Shown one piece after another: positions 18,122 through 27,818 of a stretch of DNA of 64,000 nucleotides. Every line of letters begins with the position of its first letter. Position 1 is the stretch's first letter. A model generated the notes under the pieces. It had not been told where the DNA came from and searched no databases. It saw only the letters and a program-made list of their open reading frames with translations. The position numbers and the translations under genes are program-made. Source of the stretch: Ignavibacteriales bacterium (lineage in GTDB: Bacteria; Bacteroidota; Ignavibacteria; Ignavibacteriales; Melioribacteraceae); assembly GCA_020635275.1 (NCBI GenBank), contig JACKAA010000006.1:168438-232437 (forward strand), written 5' to 3'.

Positions 18122-19715
18122 AAATGAAAACAAACCAAAAGATGAAAATAAAATTTCAAGAAGAGATATAATTAAAGGATTTTCAACAGTTCCAATTCTT
18201 GGCGTATTTGCTTATGATTATTGGAAAAAGAAAACACTTGAAAAAGTTAAGAATAAGGCTGTCCAATTAAATTTGGGATTAGATAATGAAGCTCCAAAAA
18301 TTATAACTAATAATGATAAAGGTATTGGGGAGGTTGTTAAAGTTGGAATAATAGGTGTTGGAGGCAGAGGAACGGCACTTTTAAAGGCTGCCGGTTTTCT
18401 TGAAAAAGGTGAATACGAGGATTATGTTAAACAAGCAAAAAATGGTGATCAAGGAGCAAAAAGAAGATTAGAAACCTATCAAAATCAATCTGTACTAAAT
18501 ATTCAAGTAATAGGTATTTGTGATGTTTTTGATTTGAGAGCAGAAAAAGGAATTGACATTGTTTCAAATGGAATTCAGCCAAATGGTGAATCTGCAAATC
18601 TAAAAAATGTTAAACGTTATCTTCGCTATCAAGAATTGTTGGCTGATCCGGAAATTGATGCAGTAATAATTGCTACACCGGATTTTCATCATGCACATAT
18701 GACAATTGATGCTGTTAGGGCCGGTAAACATGTTTATTGTGAAAAAGCAATGACGTTGACCGAAGATGAACTCCATAAAGTTTATGCTGAAGTAAAGAAA
18801 AGTGGAGTCGTTTTTCAATTAGGACACCAGAACAGCAAAAATGAAACATTTAAGAAAGCCAAAGAAATTGTTGACAAAAATATTATTGGTAAAGTTACTT
18901 TAATTGAAACAACAACTAATAGAAATTCAAGACCTGGAGCATGGATAAGACACCTTGATGGTGATGGAAATCCTAAGCCTGGTTCACCTGAAACTATTGA
19001 TTGGGGTCAATGGCTTGGCCATACTCCAAAAGTTCCTTTCAGTATTGAAAGATATTACGGCTGGGCAAGATTTTTTGATTATGATACTGGACTTGCCGGA
19101 CAATTATTCTCTCATGAAATTGATGCATTAAATCAGATTATGGGATTTGGAATTCCTAAAAGTGTTGTATCTTCCGGCGGAATTTATTTTTATAAAGATA
19201 TCCCACGTGATATGCCTGATACATTTAATTCTGTTCTTGAATTTCCGGATAGGGAATTTACAATGTTATATAGTGCAACATTAGCTAACAGCCGCTCACG
19301 TGGAAGAGTATTTATGGGTCATGATGCAAGCATGGAAGTTGGTGGAAGCTTAAAGCTAATTGCAAATGGCGATTCAACACAATATAAAGATAAAATCAAA
19401 AATGGAATAATTGATCCTTCCAAACCATTTTATACATACCCTGAAAGTAACATTGTAGATATTGACGGAATTACTTCACCCACAGAAAAATATTATGCCG
19501 AGCGTGGTTTAATTGATACAAATGTAGGTGGTAAAAATCTTGACATTACACATCTGCATGTTAAAGAGTGGATTGACGTAATTAGAAATGGTGGGGAAAC
19601 AGGCTGTAATATAGAAAAAGCTTTTGATGATACAGTTTCGGTTTTAATGGTTCACAAATCTTATGTTGAAAATAGAAAAGTTGAATGGGATCCGGTTAAA
19701 AGAAGAATTATTTAG
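18114..19715 (+). CDS. Exported Gfo/Idh/MocA-family oxidoreductase with EKA in place of EKP
   Basis: A protein of about 533 residues. ATG 18114 is chosen because aggag (18101-18105) sits 8 bases before it; an in-frame GTG at 18105 lies within that site. A Tat-like S-R-R-D (R16, R17) precedes a weak hydrophobic segment. The Rossmann loop is V-G-I-I-G-V-G-G-R-G-T-A, and the normally conserved E-K-P is E-K-A here (H-V-Y-C-E-K-A-M-T). An insert of about 50 residues follows the first strand, making it longer than the other paralogues. The substrate domain contains L-F-S-H-E-I-D-A-L-N-Q. The 8-bp overlap with DoxX implies a functional pair. The Lys of the motif is kept, so catalysis is still plausible. 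Confidence 0.85.
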   Translation: MAENENKPKDENKISRRDIIKGFSTVPILGVFAYDYWKKKTLEKVKNKAVQLNLGLDNEAPKIITNNDKGIGEVVKVGIIGVGGRGTALLKAAGFLEKGEYEDYVKQAKNGDQGAKRRLETYQNQSVLNIQVIGICDVFDLRAEKGIDIVSNGIQPNGESANLKNVKRYLRYQELLADPEIDAVIIATPDFHHAHMTIDAVRAGKHVYCEKAMTLTEDELHKVYAEVKKSGVVFQLGHQNSKNETFKKAKEIVDKNIIGKVTLIETTTNRNSRPGAWIRHLDGDGNPKPGSPETIDWGQWLGHTPKVPFSIERYYGWARFFDYDTGLAGQLFSHEIDALNQIMGFGIPKSVVSSGGIYFYKDIPRDMPDTFNSVLEFPDREFTMLYSATLANSRSRGRVFMGHDASMEVGGSLKLIANGDSTQYKDKIKNGIIDPSKPFYTYPESNIVDIDGITSPTEKYYAERGLIDTNVGGKNLDITHLHVKEWIDVIRNGGETGCNIEKAFDDTVSVLMVHKSYVENRKVEWDPVKRRII

Positions 19716-19748
19716 TTTGAAAATAAATTAGTAAAACTGTGAGGATCA

Positions 19749-20747
19749 ATGAAAATTTTGATAAAACTAATTTTTACAGCCTTTATAAGTTTAATAATCT
19801 TAAACTGTTCGGAAGAGCAAAGTGTGAATGAAAATAATTTATTAGAAGGAAAGAATTGGGCTGAAAAACTTGGTTATCCGGCTGGTAAGAAAATACTGAT
19901 TATGCATGCAGATGATATTGGAATGTGTGATGAAGCAAATATTTCAGTTTATCCTTATTTAGAAAAACAAGAAATTCAAAGTGCGGCAATAATGGTTCCT
20001 TGTCAATATGCTGAAGACGCCATAAAATGGGCAGTGGAAAATCCGGATTATGATTTAGGTTTGCATTTAACATTAACCAGTGAATGGAAAACTTATAGAT
20101 GGGGTACAATTGCAGATCCGAATACTGTTCCGGGTTTATTAGATGATGAAAGTAGAATGTATAGAAGTGTTAGGGAAGTTGTTGAAAATGCAAAACCTGA
20201 TGAAGTAGATAAAGAAATCAGAGCTCAAATTGAAAAGGCAATTTCGCTTGGAATGAAACCCTATCACATTGATACTCATATGGGCACACTTTACGGATCA
20301 TCTGAATTTGTAAAAGTTTTTTTCAAAGTTGCTGAGGAATATAATATTCCAGCAAATGCTATTGATTTAAGTAATCCTGTTGTCGCTGAACATTTTAAAA
20401 AAGCGGGTTACCCAATTGATGATAAAGTTATTGAAACTGTAAATAATTATAAACTTCCCAAGTTAGATTTTTTTTCAAGTGTGCCTAAAGGAAATACATA
20501 TGAAGAAAAAAGAGAAAATTTCCTAAATCATATTAAAGAATTGCCTGCTGGTCTAATTGAAATAATATTTCATCCATCTATTGAAACTGAAAATTTAAAG
20601 ACCATAACAAATTCATGGCAGCAAAGAGTTTGGGAAGCTGAAATATTTTCCGATCCCATTGTAAAACAGTTTTTTATTGATGAAGGAATTGTATTTACAA
20701 ATTGGAAAGAAATAATGAGTAAGTTTAATTCACTGACAAAAAAATAG
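19749..20747 (+). CDS. ChbG/HpnK (YdjC)-family carbohydrate deacetylase, lipoprotein
   Basis: A 332-residue lipoprotein (lipobox I-L-N-C, Cys20). The YdjC/ChbG TIM-like domain shows its metal-site motifs: I-M-H-A-D-D-I-G-M-C near residue 55 (D-D pair), L-G-L-H-L-T-L-T near 108, and H-I-D-T-H-M-G near 175, plus I-I-F-H-P-S later. Family members remove N-acetyl groups from oligosaccharides such as diacetylchitobiose or from lipid-linked sugars. The lipid anchor places it in the periplasm or on a membrane surface, unlike cytosolic ChbG. Neighbours are an oxidoreductase and an alkaline phosphatase (24 bp downstream). A role in deacetylating an imported glycan is inferred. Confidence 0.85.
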   Translation: MKILIKLIFTAFISLIILNCSEEQSVNENNLLEGKNWAEKLGYPAGKKILIMHADDIGMCDEANISVYPYLEKQEIQSAAIMVPCQYAEDAIKWAVENPDYDLGLHLTLTSEWKTYRWGTIADPNTVPGLLDDESRMYRSVREVVENAKPDEVDKEIRAQIEKAISLGMKPYHIDTHMGTLYGSSEFVKVFFKVAEEYNIPANAIDLSNPVVAEHFKKAGYPIDDKVIETVNNYKLPKLDFFSSVPKGNTYEEKRENFLNHIKELPAGLIEIIFHPSIETENLKTITNSWQQRVWEAEIFSDPIVKQFFIDEGIVFTNWKEIMSKFNSLTKK

Positions 20748-20771
20748 GAAAAACTTTTTAAGGTATTTTAA

Positions 20772-22208
20772 TTGAAAAAATTAGCTGTCTTCTTTATTGG
20801 AATATTCCTTCTGCAAAATTGCGGAACATCAGAAAAAACTACAATTAGTAATAATTCACATAAACCAAAAAATGTAATTTTATTTATAAGTGATGGTTGC
20901 GGATTTAACCATGTTGATGCTGCAAGTTATTATCAATTTGGTAAGACAGGCCAACAAATTTATGAAAAATTTCCAATCAAATTAGGAATGTCTACTCATT
21001 ATTCCGGTGGAGTTGCGTACAACCCGGATTCAGCTTGGGCAGATTTTTCATGGGTGAAAAAAAAGCCTACAGATTCTGCTGCTTCCGGCACTGCAATTGC
21101 TACTGGGGAAAAAAGCTATAAAGGGGCATTATCAGTTGACACTCTAAAAAATTCACTTGAAACCATAGTTGACAGATTTGAAAAAGAGGGAAAATCAACT
21201 GGTGTTATTTCAACTGTTCCTTTTAGTAATGCAACTCCAGCGGTTTTTGTTGCTCATAATGAAAACAGACAAAACTATAGAGACATTGCTGGAGAAATGG
21301 TAATGAAAAGTAAAACAGATGTAATAATGGGCGGCGGTCATCCTTTCTATAATCCTGATGGAACATTAGTCAGTGAATTAGCTGAAAGATATGTTGGTCA
21401 CAAAGAAATTTGGGATATGAACAATGGCGGAAAACCAATAAGCAGTGAAGACGGCAAAGTATTACCAGAAAGTGAATATAGATACGTTGGAGGAAAAGAA
21501 GTCTGGGATAAACTTAGTAATGGAACTGCCGGAAATGATATTGATGGAGATGGAGAAATAGATTATTGGACAATGATTCAAGATAGAGAATCATTTCAAA
21601 AATATATGACTGGAGAAACTCCCAAAAGATTGATTGGAGTATTTAAAAGTGGTCAGGCATCTCAAGTTGAAAGAGATACAACATATGAAGATTGGACACC
21701 TTTTTCAGCTCCTTTTATTGAAACTATTCCAACCTTAAAAGAAATGACACTTTCTGCAATTAATGTTTTAGATGAAAATAAAAATGGATTTTTCCTTATG
21801 GCAGAAGGCGGAGCAGTAGATTGGGCGGCGCATGACCATGTTTTGAATAGAACAATTGAAGAACAAATCGATTTTAATTTAGCTATTGAAGCTGCTTGTA
21901 ATTGGGTTGAAGAGAACAGCTCTTGGGATGAAACTTTAATTATTGTAACTGCTGATCATGAAACAGGATATTTATTAGGGCCAAATTCAAATTCAAATTC
22001 AGATAAGTGGAAAACATTAAAAGGAAATGGCAAGGGTAAAATGCCGAGTGTTGAATGGTATAGCGGCGGACATACAAATATGTTAGTTCCTTTCTATGCA
22101 AAAGGAAAAGGCAGTGAATTATTTCTGAATAGCATAAAAGGCAAAGATCCTGTTTATGGTGATTTTATTGATAATACTGATATTGGAAAAATTGTAAAAT
22201 CATTTTAA
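20772..22208 (+). CDS. Alkaline phosphatase, lipoprotein
   Basis: A 478-residue protein, probably starting at TTG 20772. The lipobox is L-Q-N-C (Cys17). It has the alkaline phosphatase motifs: metal Asp41 in F-I-S-D-G-C-G, nucleophile Ser102 in T-D-S-A-A-S-G-T-A, A-E-G-G-A-V-D-W-A-A-H-D-H, V-T-A-D-H-E-T-G, and a C-terminal G-G-H-T-N. It is therefore a complete two-zinc phosphomonoesterase. An insertion around 220-270 carries an EF-hand-like N-D-I-D-G-D-G-E-I-D-Y segment that could bind calcium. It is the last gene of the 8.2-22.2 kb run; no clear terminator follows. It adds to the phosphoesterases of this locus. Confidence 0.9.
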   Translation: MKKLAVFFIGIFLLQNCGTSEKTTISNNSHKPKNVILFISDGCGFNHVDAASYYQFGKTGQQIYEKFPIKLGMSTHYSGGVAYNPDSAWADFSWVKKKPTDSAASGTAIATGEKSYKGALSVDTLKNSLETIVDRFEKEGKSTGVISTVPFSNATPAVFVAHNENRQNYRDIAGEMVMKSKTDVIMGGGHPFYNPDGTLVSELAERYVGHKEIWDMNNGGKPISSEDGKVLPESEYRYVGGKEVWDKLSNGTAGNDIDGDGEIDYWTMIQDRESFQKYMTGETPKRLIGVFKSGQASQVERDTTYEDWTPFSAPFIETIPTLKEMTLSAINVLDENKNGFFLMAEGGAVDWAAHDHVLNRTIEEQIDFNLAIEAACNWVEENSSWDETLIIVTADHETGYLLGPNSNSNSDKWKTLKGNGKGKMPSVEWYSGGHTNMLVPFYAKGKGSELFLNSIKGKDPVYGDFIDNTDIGKIVKSF

Positions 22209-22400
22209 TTTTTTGTAACTTTTAAGTTCTTCTACACATTATTCGCTTTACTAAATAATTAATAGACTTCTTACTGATTCACATTTAAAAAGATTGATGC
22301 CAATTCCAATGCGAAATAATAAGTTTTAAGATTTTATATTTACTTTTTTTAATCCTAAAATCAACTTCATTTAATCAATATTAAAAAATATTTTATTCTA

Positions 22401-22432
22401 TTTGAGTTTAGACAAACGTTTGCCTAAATTTG
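22401..22432 (+). promoter_or_regulatory. Promoter candidate with Bacteroidota-like elements overlapping operator
   Basis: tttg at 22401-22404 and taaatttg at 22425-22432 match the Bacteroidota -33 (TTTG) and -7 (TAnnTTTG) elements with a 20-base spacer. The operator copy 2 lies inside the spacer, an arrangement that would let a repressor block polymerase. The sigma-factor consensus of this organism is assumed, not known. The surrounding non-coding stretch is 22209-22503. Confidence 0.45.
22412..22423. promoter_or_regulatory. LacI/GalR-type operator candidate, copy 2
   Basis: acaaacgtttgc contains the perfect 10-bp palindrome caaacgtttg around a central CG. It is the most symmetric of the four copies, about 80 bp before the gene at 22504. 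See copies at 716, 33286 and 50038. Confidence 0.65.
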
Positions 22433-22503
22433 TTTTACATTAGAGGAAATTTTGATGCTTAATAAAATTTATGTTTTCTTTCCTTCTTTCAAGGAGAAAA
22501 AAG

Positions 22504-23802
22504 ATGAGTAAAAGTAAATTCATTCCAATTTTAATTGTTTCACTCACTTTAGGTTTAGGTTGGGCAATTCGCGGCAGTTTTGGTCATGAATGGGGAGCAT
22601 CATGGGCTGGTGCAATGGGTGCCTTAGCTTTAGTTGTTGTTGCTGGTAAAAAACATTGGCTAAAAAATATTCCGGTACTTGCTGCTTTGGGTGCAATTGG
22701 TTGGGCGGTAGGCGGAATGAGCAGTTATGGAGTAGTTATTGGTTATTGCCGAAGTACTGATTTTATGAATGTACTTTATGGTTATGTTATGCTTGCAGTT
22801 ATTGGTGGAATTTATGGATACATTGGTGGAGGATTTTTAGGGTTAGGTTTAGAAACAGATAAAAACAAAAAACCGGATTGGGCTAACCTTATTGCTCAAA
22901 TGGTTGCCGGCGGAATGCTGGTCTGGGGTTTTATAATTTATCAGCTTGAGTGGTTTATGACTCCGCCAAGATCAGAACTTTGGGCTGCAGCTTTTGGCGG
23001 ATGTGCAGCATTAGGTTGGTACATGTGGCGCGAGAATTTTAAGAAGTCTTTTAGAATTGCCGCATTTACTGGCTTAGGTGCCGGATTTGGTTTTTCCTTC
23101 GGTAATTTCATTCAAGTTATTGGTGCTTCAAGTGGAATTTCTTATAATTGGTGGAATGTAATGGAATTCACACTTGGATTTCTAGGCGGACTCGCAATGG
23201 CTTATGCAATTTTTACTACAAAATGGGAAGAGGAAATTGAGTTTTCACCAAAAAGTAATTTATTCGCATTAATTTTTCTTTTTGTAATAATTCCATATAT
23301 AAATTTTGATCAACAGTTTGACAGAGAATATTTTACTAAATTTTCTGAAATTCAAAAGTCATTAAATGCTATTGATTTTGCTTCATTGCAAATTAATTTT
23401 GGGTGGATAACATTAATTGCTTTTTCTGTTTTCTCAATTTTTATTTGGCATAGATTATCTGGAAAAAATTCTGAATCTGATAAAAGATTAGCAGCCAATC
23501 TATTCTTTGCAAACTCTCTTTTCTATACCGTTTTCTTAATATTCAGAAATGGATTGTTTTACACTGGGTTTGAGTTAGGAAATTCTAACACATTATATGT
23601 CCCAATTTTATTAATCATTTTTGCTATATATTATTTTTCAAAAGAAAAAGAAGTTCAATTCACTAATTATTTGGAAGACCAAGGATTTTGGTCAAATTGG
23701 AAATATATAACAGTTTTATTTGTAATTGCTTTAGTAGTCATCACCTTTATTTCTATTAGTCTTCATGAAGGTTTACCAGGATCTCATTTAAGATTTAAAT
23801 AG
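22504..23802 (+). CDS. Multi-pass membrane protein of unrecognised WAIRG family, copy 1
   Basis: A protein of about 432 residues. ATG 22504 follows aaggagaaaaaag, so it is preferred over the in-frame ATG at 22471 that would add a charged stretch. It is predicted to have around ten transmembrane segments. The first carries L-G-W-A-I-R-G-S-F-G-H-E-W-G-A; glycine-rich helices follow (G-M-S-S-Y-G-V-V-I-G-Y). The 28806-30221 protein shares W-A-I-R-G followed by a small residue pattern and the same overall build, so the two form a family I cannot name. Position between an operator and MBL/symporter genes suggests transport or sensing of a sugar at the inner membrane. Function unknown. Confidence 0.7.
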   Translation: MSKSKFIPILIVSLTLGLGWAIRGSFGHEWGASWAGAMGALALVVVAGKKHWLKNIPVLAALGAIGWAVGGMSSYGVVIGYCRSTDFMNVLYGYVMLAVIGGIYGYIGGGFLGLGLETDKNKKPDWANLIAQMVAGGMLVWGFIIYQLEWFMTPPRSELWAAAFGGCAALGWYMWRENFKKSFRIAAFTGLGAGFGFSFGNFIQVIGASSGISYNWWNVMEFTLGFLGGLAMAYAIFTTKWEEEIEFSPKSNLFALIFLFVIIPYINFDQQFDREYFTKFSEIQKSLNAIDFASLQINFGWITLIAFSVFSIFIWHRLSGKNSESDKRLAANLFFANSLFYTVFLIFRNGLFYTGFELGNSNTLYVPILLIIFAIYYFSKEKEVQFTNYLEDQGFWSNWKYITVLFVIALVVITFISISLHEGLPGSHLRFK

Positions 23803-23816
23803 CTATTTAAAATTTT

Positions 23817-24530
23817 ATGCAAATACTAAAAAATATATATCAAGTTGGCGGAGATTTAAACGGAATTACATTTGATGGAGTGGATGCTGGTTACAACGAT
23901 TGCAATACTTATATTATTGCAACTGATAATGGTTTAATAATGATTGATTCAGGTTGTGGTGATACTTTAGATCAGATTTTTAGAAATATGAAATATTGGT
24001 CGCTAAATCCTGAAGATATAAAATACTGCATTTTAACTCATCCACACTTGGATCATGCAGGAGGAGGTGCTGCCTTAAAAAAACAAGGTGTTAAAATAAT
24101 TGCAATTTCTGAAACAGCTGATGCTGTCTCCAAAGGTGACGAAAGAACTTGCCCATATTTATATCACAAAAAATTTAATCCCTTTGAAGTTGATATCATT
24201 ATTAAGGATAATGAGTCATTTGAAATATTAGGAATTAATTTTGAAGTAATGCACCTGCCCGGACACAGTATGGGCTGTACCGCTTATTTATTTAATCATG
24301 AAGAAAAAAGAATTGTAATTAGCGGCGACGTGATTGGAACTTTGCTCGCCGGATTTCATGGGTGGGATGGTTCGATTGATTTTAATAAGGAAAAATATAT
24401 TGAATCGTTAATTAGATTTTCAAAAATTGATTCTGATGTTATGCTGCCTGGTCATGGAATGATTTATTTTTATAAACCAAGAAGAAGAGTAGAAGAGGCA
24501 CTTAATTTAGCATTAATTGAGTGGAGATAA
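23817..24530 (+). CDS. MBL-fold metallo-hydrolase
   Basis: A 237-residue cytoplasmic protein with the metallo-beta-lactamase fold. The metal motif H-P-H-L-D-H (in I-L-T-H-P-H-L-D-H-A-G-G-G, about 74-79), H-L-P-G-H-S (later His ligand), S-G-D-V-I-G (bridging Asp) and L-P-G-H-G-M near the end complete a two-metal site. Such enzymes hydrolyse thioesters, lactones, esters or phosphodiesters. In a sugar-oxidation locus a lactonase role is possible, but the sequence does not decide it. The gene starts 14 bp after the WAIRG membrane protein and lies 30 bp before a symporter, so it is in the same operon. Confidence 0.85.
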   Translation: MQILKNIYQVGGDLNGITFDGVDAGYNDCNTYIIATDNGLIMIDSGCGDTLDQIFRNMKYWSLNPEDIKYCILTHPHLDHAGGGAALKKQGVKIIAISETADAVSKGDERTCPYLYHKKFNPFEVDIIIKDNESFEILGINFEVMHLPGHSMGCTAYLFNHEEKRIVISGDVIGTLLAGFHGWDGSIDFNKEKYIESLIRFSKIDSDVMLPGHGMIYFYKPRRRVEEALNLALIEWR

Positions 24531-24560
24531 TTTTTTATCAGCAATTATTAGGTATAATTA

Positions 24561-26135
24561 ATGAACTTACACTGGCTTGATATAACTACTTTAGCAATTT
24601 ACATGGCTTCATTAATTGCAATGGGATTTTATTTTTCTAAAAGAAATAAAAGTACTGAGGAATATTTTGTAGGCGGTCGTTCTTATAATGGATTTATAAT
24701 TGGCCTAAGCATGATTGGAACATCAATCAGTTCTGTTACGTTTTTAGCATTTCCGGCCGATGCATTTAAAACTGCTTATCTAAGATTTTTGCCAAATTTT
24801 ACATTGCCAATTGCAATATTACTTGCGGCATATATGTTTCTTCCATTCTTTCGACGCACTAAAATTATTTCTGCCTATGAATATTTAGAAGAAAGATTTA
24901 GCCCATCGATTAGAGTTTACGGAGCTATAACATTTATTATTGGTCAGTTAGTTAGAATAGCATTAATTCTTTTCTTAGTGTCTTTGCTGATGCATGAAAT
25001 TACAGGTTTAGGAGCAACTGAAAGTATTTTACTTGCTGGAGTTTTTGTTTCAATCTACACAATTATTGGCGGTATTGATGCTGTAATTTGGACTGACGTA
25101 TTGCAGACAATAATTCTAGTTTTAGGTGGAATTGTAATTCTTGCAATTATAGTTTTTGCATTACCTGGCGGCTTTTCACAAATATTTGAAATTGCAAACG
25201 CAAATAATAAATTTGCTATTGCTGAGTTAACTAATGGAAGATTAAATCCCGTTACTTGGGCATTTTCTTTATCTGATAAGACTGGCTTGATGATGTTATT
25301 TGTTGGATTGACTGTTTGGCTTCAGGAATATGGTACAAATCAAAATGTTGTTCAACGGTATGCCGCAGCTAAAAGCATAAAAGAAGCACGAAAAGGTCTT
25401 TTTACAATTGGGACTTTAAATATTCCAATTTGGGGATTTTATATGTTTTTAGGAACCGCACTTTACGCATATTTTCAGGTTTTCCCAACCGTAGAAGCGC
25501 AAGAAATGTTGACAGGAGCAAAAAAAGCCGAACAAATTATGCCGTTTTTTATAATAAATTATATGCCTCCCGGTGTAGCGGGAATAGTTATTAGTGCCGC
25601 TTTAGCTGCAGCAATGTCTTCATTAGATTCAAGCATTAATGCAATTTCAACTGTGACTGTAAATGATATTTACAGAAGGCATTGGGTAAAAGATGCTGAT
25701 GATAAACATTATCTTAGAGTTGCCTGGATTGCTGCTTCAATCGCTTCTGTGTTTATGATTATTGGCGCAATTATATTGGCAGAAACTGAAACTAAAACTC
25801 TTCAAGATGCCGCAACAATTTTAAGCTCAGTTGTAATGGGTGGAGTTTTTGGAATGTACCTATTGGGATTTGTATCTCAAAAAGCAAATTCAAGCGCAGT
25901 CTGGATCGGTATTTTAATTACATTTATTTTTTCATTGTGGAATGTTTTATCTAAGCAAGGATTATTACCTGAATCTTTAAGTGTGCCTTTTGATCTGTAT
26001 TATACCGGATTAATTGGACATATAATTTTATTTGCAACTGCATTTGTAGCATCTGTATTATTTTTTGGTAACAAAGAGAAAAAAGATTTAACAAATCTTA
26101 CTGTTTGGACACAAGATGGTAAACCAATAGAATAA
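24561..26135 (+). CDS. Sodium:solute symporter (SSS/SGLT family), tandem copy 1
   Basis: A 524-residue inner-membrane transporter of the SSS family with about 13-14 helices. Landmarks are E-E-Y-F-V-G-G-R-S near residue 36, G-T-S-I-S-S-V-T-F-L-A-F-P in helix 2, G-G-I-D-A-V-I-W-T-D-V-L-Q-T near 175, and A-A-M-S-S-L-D-S-S-I-N-A near 355, which includes the sodium-site serines. The gene 97 bp downstream is a close paralogue. Both probably bring sugar or sugar-acid products released in the periplasm into the cytoplasm, driven by sodium. Substrate cannot be assigned. Confidence 0.9.
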   Translation: MNLHWLDITTLAIYMASLIAMGFYFSKRNKSTEEYFVGGRSYNGFIIGLSMIGTSISSVTFLAFPADAFKTAYLRFLPNFTLPIAILLAAYMFLPFFRRTKIISAYEYLEERFSPSIRVYGAITFIIGQLVRIALILFLVSLLMHEITGLGATESILLAGVFVSIYTIIGGIDAVIWTDVLQTIILVLGGIVILAIIVFALPGGFSQIFEIANANNKFAIAELTNGRLNPVTWAFSLSDKTGLMMLFVGLTVWLQEYGTNQNVVQRYAAAKSIKEARKGLFTIGTLNIPIWGFYMFLGTALYAYFQVFPTVEAQEMLTGAKKAEQIMPFFIINYMPPGVAGIVISAALAAAMSSLDSSINAISTVTVNDIYRRHWVKDADDKHYLRVAWIAASIASVFMIIGAIILAETETKTLQDAATILSSVVMGGVFGMYLLGFVSQKANSSAVWIGILITFIFSLWNVLSKQGLLPESLSVPFDLYYTGLIGHIILFATAFVASVLFFGNKEKKDLTNLTVWTQDGKPIE

Positions 26136-26232
26136 AATAATAAACTTTTTTGATCATAATATTTATATAGATTTACAAATCGAAACTAAATTATCTTCAC
26201 AAATTTATTAACAAAACAGTGAGCAATGTGGA

Positions 26233-27795
26233 ATGAAACTGCATTGGTTAGATGTTACTGCACTTATTTTTTATCTTGGAATTTTAACATTAATGGGAAT
26301 TTATTTTTCCCGAAAAAATACAAATACAGAGGAATATTTTGTAGGAGGGCGTTCGTTTTCTGGCTGGATTGTCGGCCTAAGTATGGTCGGAACATCAATA
26401 AGTTCTGTCACATTTTTAGCATTTCCGGCAGATGCGTTTAAAACCGCTTGGCTAAGAATTCTACCCGGTTTTACTTTACCGATTGCAATTATTATCTCTG
26501 CATTTGTTTTCCTTCCGTTTTACAGAAGAACAAAATTAATTTCGGCTTACGAATATTTAGAACAAAGATTTGGCCCTTCCGTAAGAACATACGGCGCACT
26601 TACTTTCACAATTGGTCAGCTCGTTAGAATAAGCATGATACTTTACTTACTTTCACTTCTAATGCATGAAATAACCGGCTTAGATCCAATAACAAGTATT
26701 TTAATTGCCGGTCTTTTTGTTTCTTTTTATACCATTGTTGGCGGAATTGATGCGGTTATTTGGACAGACGTTTTGCAAACAATGATGCTCATATTAGGTG
26801 GTGTTTTATGTTTGATAGTCATAATTGTTAATCTGCCTGGAGGATTAGAGCAAATTTTTGAAATTGCTTTGCGGGATGGCAAAATGTCATTCGGTGAATG
26901 GAAAGATGGTGAAGTTTTAAATCCTTCATGGAGTTTTACACTATCTAAAAAAACAGCATTAATGATGTTATTTGTTGGTTTAACAGAATGGTTTCATGAA
27001 TATACTGCAAATCAAAATGTTATACAAAGATATGCTACGGCTAGGAATATTAAAGAAGCCAGAAAAGCAATGTTTGTTTCATTTTTAAATGTTCCTATTT
27101 GGGCATTTTACTTTTTTTTAGGCACTGCTTTATACGCATTTTTTCAAGTTTTCCCAACCCAAGATGCTGCAGATATGTTATCAGGAGTAAAAAAAGCTGA
27201 ACAAATATTACCATTTTTTATAGTAAAATATTTACCAAACGGAGTTACGGGTTTAGTAATTGGAGCAGCAGCAGCAGCTGCAATGTCATCTTTGGATTCA
27301 AGTATAAACGCAATTTCAACAATTGGGGTGCATGATTTTTATAGAAGATTATATAAGAAAAATGAAAGTGATAAGCATTATTTAAAGATCGCAAGAATAC
27401 TTGCAACAATTGCATCTTTGATTATGATTATAGGTGCCATATTATTAACCCAGACTGAAACAAAAACTCTTCAGCATATAATTGTAACAGTTATTTCTGT
27501 TCTAATGGGCGGACTAATGGGATTGTTTATGTTAGGATTTTTAACTCAGAGAGGTGATGAAAAAACTGCATGGTTCGGAATTATTTTAACCTTAGTTTTT
27601 TCCACTTGGTCTGTTTTATCAGGTAATGATTTATTACCAGGTTGGTTAAGTATTCCTTTTGATATGTACTATACCGGACTGATTGGAAATATTTTAATCT
27701 TTGTAAGTATATTTTTAATCTATGTACTTCTGTTTGCTAAGAAAAGAGATTTGCCAAATCTAACAATTTGGACTCAAAAAGATAAAGTAGCTTAA
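26233..27795 (+). CDS. Sodium:solute symporter (SSS/SGLT family), tandem copy 2
   Basis: A 520-residue paralogue of the preceding symporter, matching it along nearly its whole length by eye, for example E-E-Y-F-V-G-G-R-S, the G-T-S-I-S-S-V-T-F-L-A-F-P helix and A-M-S-S-L-D-S-S-I-N-A. Differences concentrate in the loop near 215-235 and the C-terminal helices, where substrate choice may differ. Tandem duplication followed by divergence is the simplest account. A 97-bp gap separates the two, long enough for a weak promoter though none is clear. A DHDPS-family gene follows after 23 bp. Confidence 0.9.
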   Translation: MKLHWLDVTALIFYLGILTLMGIYFSRKNTNTEEYFVGGRSFSGWIVGLSMVGTSISSVTFLAFPADAFKTAWLRILPGFTLPIAIIISAFVFLPFYRRTKLISAYEYLEQRFGPSVRTYGALTFTIGQLVRISMILYLLSLLMHEITGLDPITSILIAGLFVSFYTIVGGIDAVIWTDVLQTMMLILGGVLCLIVIIVNLPGGLEQIFEIALRDGKMSFGEWKDGEVLNPSWSFTLSKKTALMMLFVGLTEWFHEYTANQNVIQRYATARNIKEARKAMFVSFLNVPIWAFYFFLGTALYAFFQVFPTQDAADMLSGVKKAEQILPFFIVKYLPNGVTGLVIGAAAAAAMSSLDSSINAISTIGVHDFYRRLYKKNESDKHYLKIARILATIASLIMIIGAILLTQTETKTLQHIIVTVISVLMGGLMGLFMLGFLTQRGDEKTAWFGIILTLVFSTWSVLSGNDLLPGWLSIPFDMYYTGLIGNILIFVSIFLIYVLLFAKKRDLPNLTIWTQKDKVA

Positions 27796-27818
27796 ATGAA
27801 ATAAATTTAGGAGAAAAT

